The notes under the pieces: model-generated
Seen by the model: the letters and a program-made list of their open reading frames with translations, nothing else
What the model was told of the DNA's origin: nothing
Database searches by the model: none
Position numbers and translations under genes: made by a program
Source: ZC4RG25 sp023428365
Lineage (GTDB): Bacteria > Pseudomonadota > Alphaproteobacteria > Rhizobiales > Hyphomicrobiaceae
Assembly (NCBI GenBank): GCA_050283925.1
Contig: JBNOAI010000007.1
Coordinates: 276,191 to 340,190 of the forward strand
Reading direction: 5' to 3'
DNA: 64,000 nt
Shown here: positions 61,624 through 64,000 of the stretch, piece by piece
Numbering within the stretch: position 1 is the stretch's first letter
Layout: each line of letters starts with the position of its first letter

Positions 61624-62051
61624 TGGATGAAGCAGCGGCGCGGGCGGCATTCGAGACGGCGCTCTCGGAACATGTCCCTGATTTTGAGACCTTCTTCCTC
61701 GCCAAGCTGATGGGTTTGACGTTCGAGTATCCGGACGAGCGTTGCGTCATCCGCTTTCCAGTGCGCGACTTCCTGTTCAATCCGCAAGGTTCGCTGCATG
61801 GCGGCATCATTGCCACCATCATGGATATCTCCATGGGGCATCTGCTGAAGCGGACGCTGGGCGTCCAGGGGGCGACCTTGGAAATGAAGGTTCAGTTCCT
61901 GGAGCCTGTCCGCCCTCCCGCTGCTCGGTGCGAGGGACGGTTTCTGCGTAGAGGCAACTCGATCTGCTTCTTGGAGAGCCGTCTGTGGAATGCCGATGAC
62001 GCGCTCTGCGCGGTAGCAACAGCAACTTGGAAGCCGGCCAAACGGCCCTGA
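61623..62051 (+). CDS. PaaI-type hotdog thioesterase
   Basis: The 142-residue hotdog-fold protein has the PaaI motif FNPQGSLHGGIIATIMDISMGH (HGG with downstream Asp) and LEMKVQFLEPVRPP. It probably cleaves an acyl-CoA. The ATG at 61623 overlaps the CoA-transferase stop (TGATG), so translation is coupled. A much longer frame from 61368 would run through that gene and is rejected. Confidence 0.85.
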   Translation: MDEAAARAAFETALSEHVPDFETFFLAKLMGLTFEYPDERCVIRFPVRDFLFNPQGSLHGGIIATIMDISMGHLLKRTLGVQGATLEMKVQFLEPVRPPAARCEGRFLRRGNSICFLESRLWNADDALCAVATATWKPAKRP

Positions 62052-62147
62052 GCTTGCGGTCCTCGCTGGGTGTCCAAAAAATATTCAACTTGATGAAAAA
62101 TTGGTCTAGGACCGCCCGATCATTACTCAGATCGGAATGCGCACACC

Positions 62148-63497
62148 GTGATCAATATCGACGAGAAGCTCCACCCTATCCTTACCGAGGTCCTACGCAG
62201 AAACGCCGGCGAGGAAGAATTCCATCAGGCTGTCAAAGAAGTACTAGGCAGCCTCGGCCGCGTTATCGCGAAACATCCCCGCTACGCTGAGAATGCGCTG
62301 ATCGAGCGTTTGTGCGAGCCGGAGCGGCAGATCATTTTCCGCGTCCCCTGGACGGATGACGCGGGTCGCGTCCAGATCAACCGGGGCTTCCGCGTTCAAT
62401 TCAATTCCGCGCTAGGCCCCTACAAGGGTGGCCTGCGTTTTCATCCGTCCGTCAACATCGGCATCATCAAGTTTCTCGGCTTCGAGCAGACCTTCAAGAA
62501 TGCGCTCACCGGCATGCCGATCGGCGGCGGCAAGGGTGGTTCGGATTTCAATCCGCGCGGTCGTTCGGAAGCCGAGATCATGCGGTTCTGCCAGTCATTC
62601 ATGACGGAGCTTCACCGCCATCTTGGTGAATATATCGACGTTCCGGCTGGCGATATCGGCGTGGCAGGGCGCGAGATCGGCTTCATGTTCGGCCAATACA
62701 AGCGCCTGACGAACCGCTACGAGGCTGGCGTGCTCACGGGCAAAGGCCTGGCCTACGGTGGTTCGCGCGCTCGTACGGAAGCAACGGGCTACGGCGCGAC
62801 GTATTTCGTGCAGTCCATGCTCAAGACCAAAGGGCAGTCCTTCGACGGTCGCCGCGTGACGGTTTCGGGGGCCGGCAATGTTGCCATCTACTCAATGGAA
62901 AAGATTGGCGAATTCGGCGGGAAGGTTGTCGCCTGCTCTGACTCGAACGGATACGTCGTCGACGAGGCTGGCATCGATCTCGATCTGGTCAAGGAGATCA
63001 AGGAAGTGCGCCGCGGCCGGATCGCGGAGTACGCTCGCTTGAAGGGCGGTGGCGCACGCTACGTCGAGGGCGGATCGATATGGGACGTGCCGTGCGAGGT
63101 CGCGATGCCGTCGGCGACGCAGAACGAGTTAACCGGCAAAGACGCCAAGGTATTGGTTCGTAACGGCGTCGTTGCTGTTGGCGAAGGCGCGAATATGCCC
63201 AGCACGCCGGAGGCCGTGCAGGCATTCCAGGAAGCTGGTGTGCTGTTTGCTCCCGGCAAGGCGGCGAACGCAGGTGGCGTGGCAACGTCCGCATTGGAAA
63301 TGCAACAAAACGCGTCTCGCGACAGCTGGACGTTCGAGCAGACGGAAGCGCGGCTGGCGTCCATCATGCGCGATATCCATGACCGTTGCGCGGAAACGGC
63401 CGACGAATACGGTGCGCCGGGCGATTATGTGCTGGGCGCGAACATCGCCAGTTTCGTTCGTGTGGCCCAGGCGATGGAAGGGCTGGGCGTCATCTGA
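62148..63497 (+). CDS. gdhA: NADP-type glutamate dehydrogenase
   Basis: The 449-residue hexameric-type enzyme has the substrate lysines in GPYKGGLRFHPSV (K93) and PIGGGKGGSDFNP (K129). The dinucleotide motif is VTVSGAGNVAIYSMEKI, and KAANAGGVATSALEM lies near the C-terminus. It interconverts 2-oxoglutarate plus ammonia and glutamate, most likely with NADPH. The start is GTG 62148 with GGA upstream; no better start is seen. Confidence 0.94.
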   Translation: MINIDEKLHPILTEVLRRNAGEEEFHQAVKEVLGSLGRVIAKHPRYAENALIERLCEPERQIIFRVPWTDDAGRVQINRGFRVQFNSALGPYKGGLRFHPSVNIGIIKFLGFEQTFKNALTGMPIGGGKGGSDFNPRGRSEAEIMRFCQSFMTELHRHLGEYIDVPAGDIGVAGREIGFMFGQYKRLTNRYEAGVLTGKGLAYGGSRARTEATGYGATYFVQSMLKTKGQSFDGRRVTVSGAGNVAIYSMEKIGEFGGKVVACSDSNGYVVDEAGIDLDLVKEIKEVRRGRIAEYARLKGGGARYVEGGSIWDVPCEVAMPSATQNELTGKDAKVLVRNGVVAVGEGANMPSTPEAVQAFQEAGVLFAPGKAANAGGVATSALEMQQNASRDSWTFEQTEARLASIMRDIHDRCAETADEYGAPGDYVLGANIASFVRVAQAMEGLGVI

Positions 63498-63662
63498 TGC
63501 CGTAATTGGTGCGTCTCGCGGCTCGAGATAGCGGCGGGACGCACGGCAACTGCCGATGGGTGTCATTGGCAAGCGCCTGCAATAGGCGTGTTTGTGGTTG
63601 TTCCTCAAATGTCCATTTGCAACGGCTGAGAAACCGGCTAGAAAGCCGCATTCCATGGGTTC

Positions 63663-63736
63663 GCGGGTGTAGCTCAATGGTAGAGCAGCAGCCTTCCAAG
63701 CTGAATACGTGGGTTCGATTCCCATCACCCGCTCCA
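63663..63736 (+). tRNA. tRNA-Gly (anticodon TCC)
   Basis: A full cloverleaf is present. The acceptor stem is GCGGGTG/CACCCGC, the D-arm is GCTCAATGGTAGAGC, the anticodon loop is CTTCCAA (TCC) and the T-arm carries GGTTCGATTCC. CCA is encoded at 63734-63736. It lies just upstream of tuf, as in many bacteria. Confidence 0.97.
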
Positions 63737-63945
63737 TCATCTTCTTAATTTTCTTTGGGTCGGAGCTTCCGCGAGTTGGGCTTGCCGGCTGAATCTGCCT
63801 TGAGCTGCAGACAAAGTCTTCCTACTTAACTGCGGCTTGGCACTTGGCTCTTGCGGAAATAGTCTAGCCGCTTTATGGGCTTCGCCAGCATCTGTCATGG
63901 CTGGCATGCAGCCGGCTTAATCGTAGCTGTCGGGACATCTCAAAA

Positions 63946-64000
63946 ATGGCGAAGCAGAAGTTTGAGCGGACGAAGCCGCACTGCAACGTAGGCACGATAG
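63946..64000 (+). CDS. tuf: Elongation factor Tu (partial, N-terminus only)
   Basis: The frame starting at ATG 63946 reads MAKQKFERTKPHCNVGTI up to the window edge. This is the invariant EF-Tu N-terminus just before the GTP-binding GHVDHGKT motif, with the Cys-Asn variant usual in alphaproteobacteria. It lies 209 bases after tRNA-Gly, matching the classical tRNA-tuf gene order. No Shine-Dalgarno sequence is obvious (GGGACATCTCAAAA). Confidence 0.9.
   Translation, partial: MAKQKFERTKPHCNVGTI

Overview
The window looks like chromosome of a GC-rich alphaproteobacterium, most likely of the order Hyphomicrobiales (Rhizobiales). The support is an EF-Tu start of the alphaproteobacterial type at the right edge, a carboxynorspermidine-type polyamine pathway, a large B12-riboswitch-controlled class I ribonucleotide reductase, and many ABC uptake systems with Tat-type or Sec signal peptides. 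The species cannot be named from the sequence alone.

Layout. 1-5.6 kb: exopolysaccharide genes. A leftward, translationally coupled trio (initiating sugar-phosphate transferase, GT2 glycosyltransferase, Wzz/GumC-like chain-length protein cut by the window edge) faces a rightward sugar aminotransferase and NAD-dependent epimerase. 5.7-6.3 kb: tRNA-Gly(CCC), a stretch of nested inverted repeats that may be a structured RNA, and a small acidic protein. 6.5-13.8 kb: two ABC importers (an Fe3+/2-aminoethylphosphonate-like pair and a glycerol-3-phosphate/sugar-type UgpBAE set) around one shared-looking ATPase. 13.8-15.7 kb: an inverse-autotransporter-like barrel joined to a beta-helix passenger. 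16-19.5 kb: carboxynorspermidine synthase and decarboxylase flanking a DsbB-like/DUF5993 pair. 19.5-21.2 kb: a low-GC two-gene cassette (DUF262 plus nucleotidyltransferase-like), a candidate defence unit. 21.2-27 kb: a terpene-cyclase-like toroid protein, a class V aminotransferase, an Lrp regulator and a CMD/CMD/flavin-monooxygenase operon.

27.4-39.9 kb: a catabolic block with hydantoinase/oxoprolinase-type HyuA-HyuB, a DppABC-DF peptide-type importer, a TetR-MaoC operon and a family I CoA-transferase. 40.1-42.5 kb: the most unusual gene, a periplasmic-binding-protein domain fused to a complete pentameric ligand-gated ion channel (Pro-loop receptor). 42.5-47 kb: nrdB and nrdA, with a cobalamin riboswitch in the nrdA leader. 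47.2-50.4 kb: modABC with a convergent ModE-like regulator. 50.4-51.5 kb: an RlmB/TrmH methyltransferase and tRNA-Tyr.

51.5-54.7 kb: a roughly 3.2 kb integrated element bounded by a 15-bp repeat of the tRNA-Tyr 3' end. It carries HicB-like, HVO_A0114-like, Cas2/SinR-like, unknown and DNA-methyltransferase genes but no integrase. 54.8-63.5 kb: an EmrAB-type efflux pair with a TetR regulator, a LysR regulator, a haloacid dehalogenase, a family III CoA-transferase, a thioesterase and glutamate dehydrogenase. 63.6-64 kb: tRNA-Gly(TCC) and the start of tuf, which in many bacteria sit next to tRNA-Tyr. The 12 kb between them here is probably inserted material.
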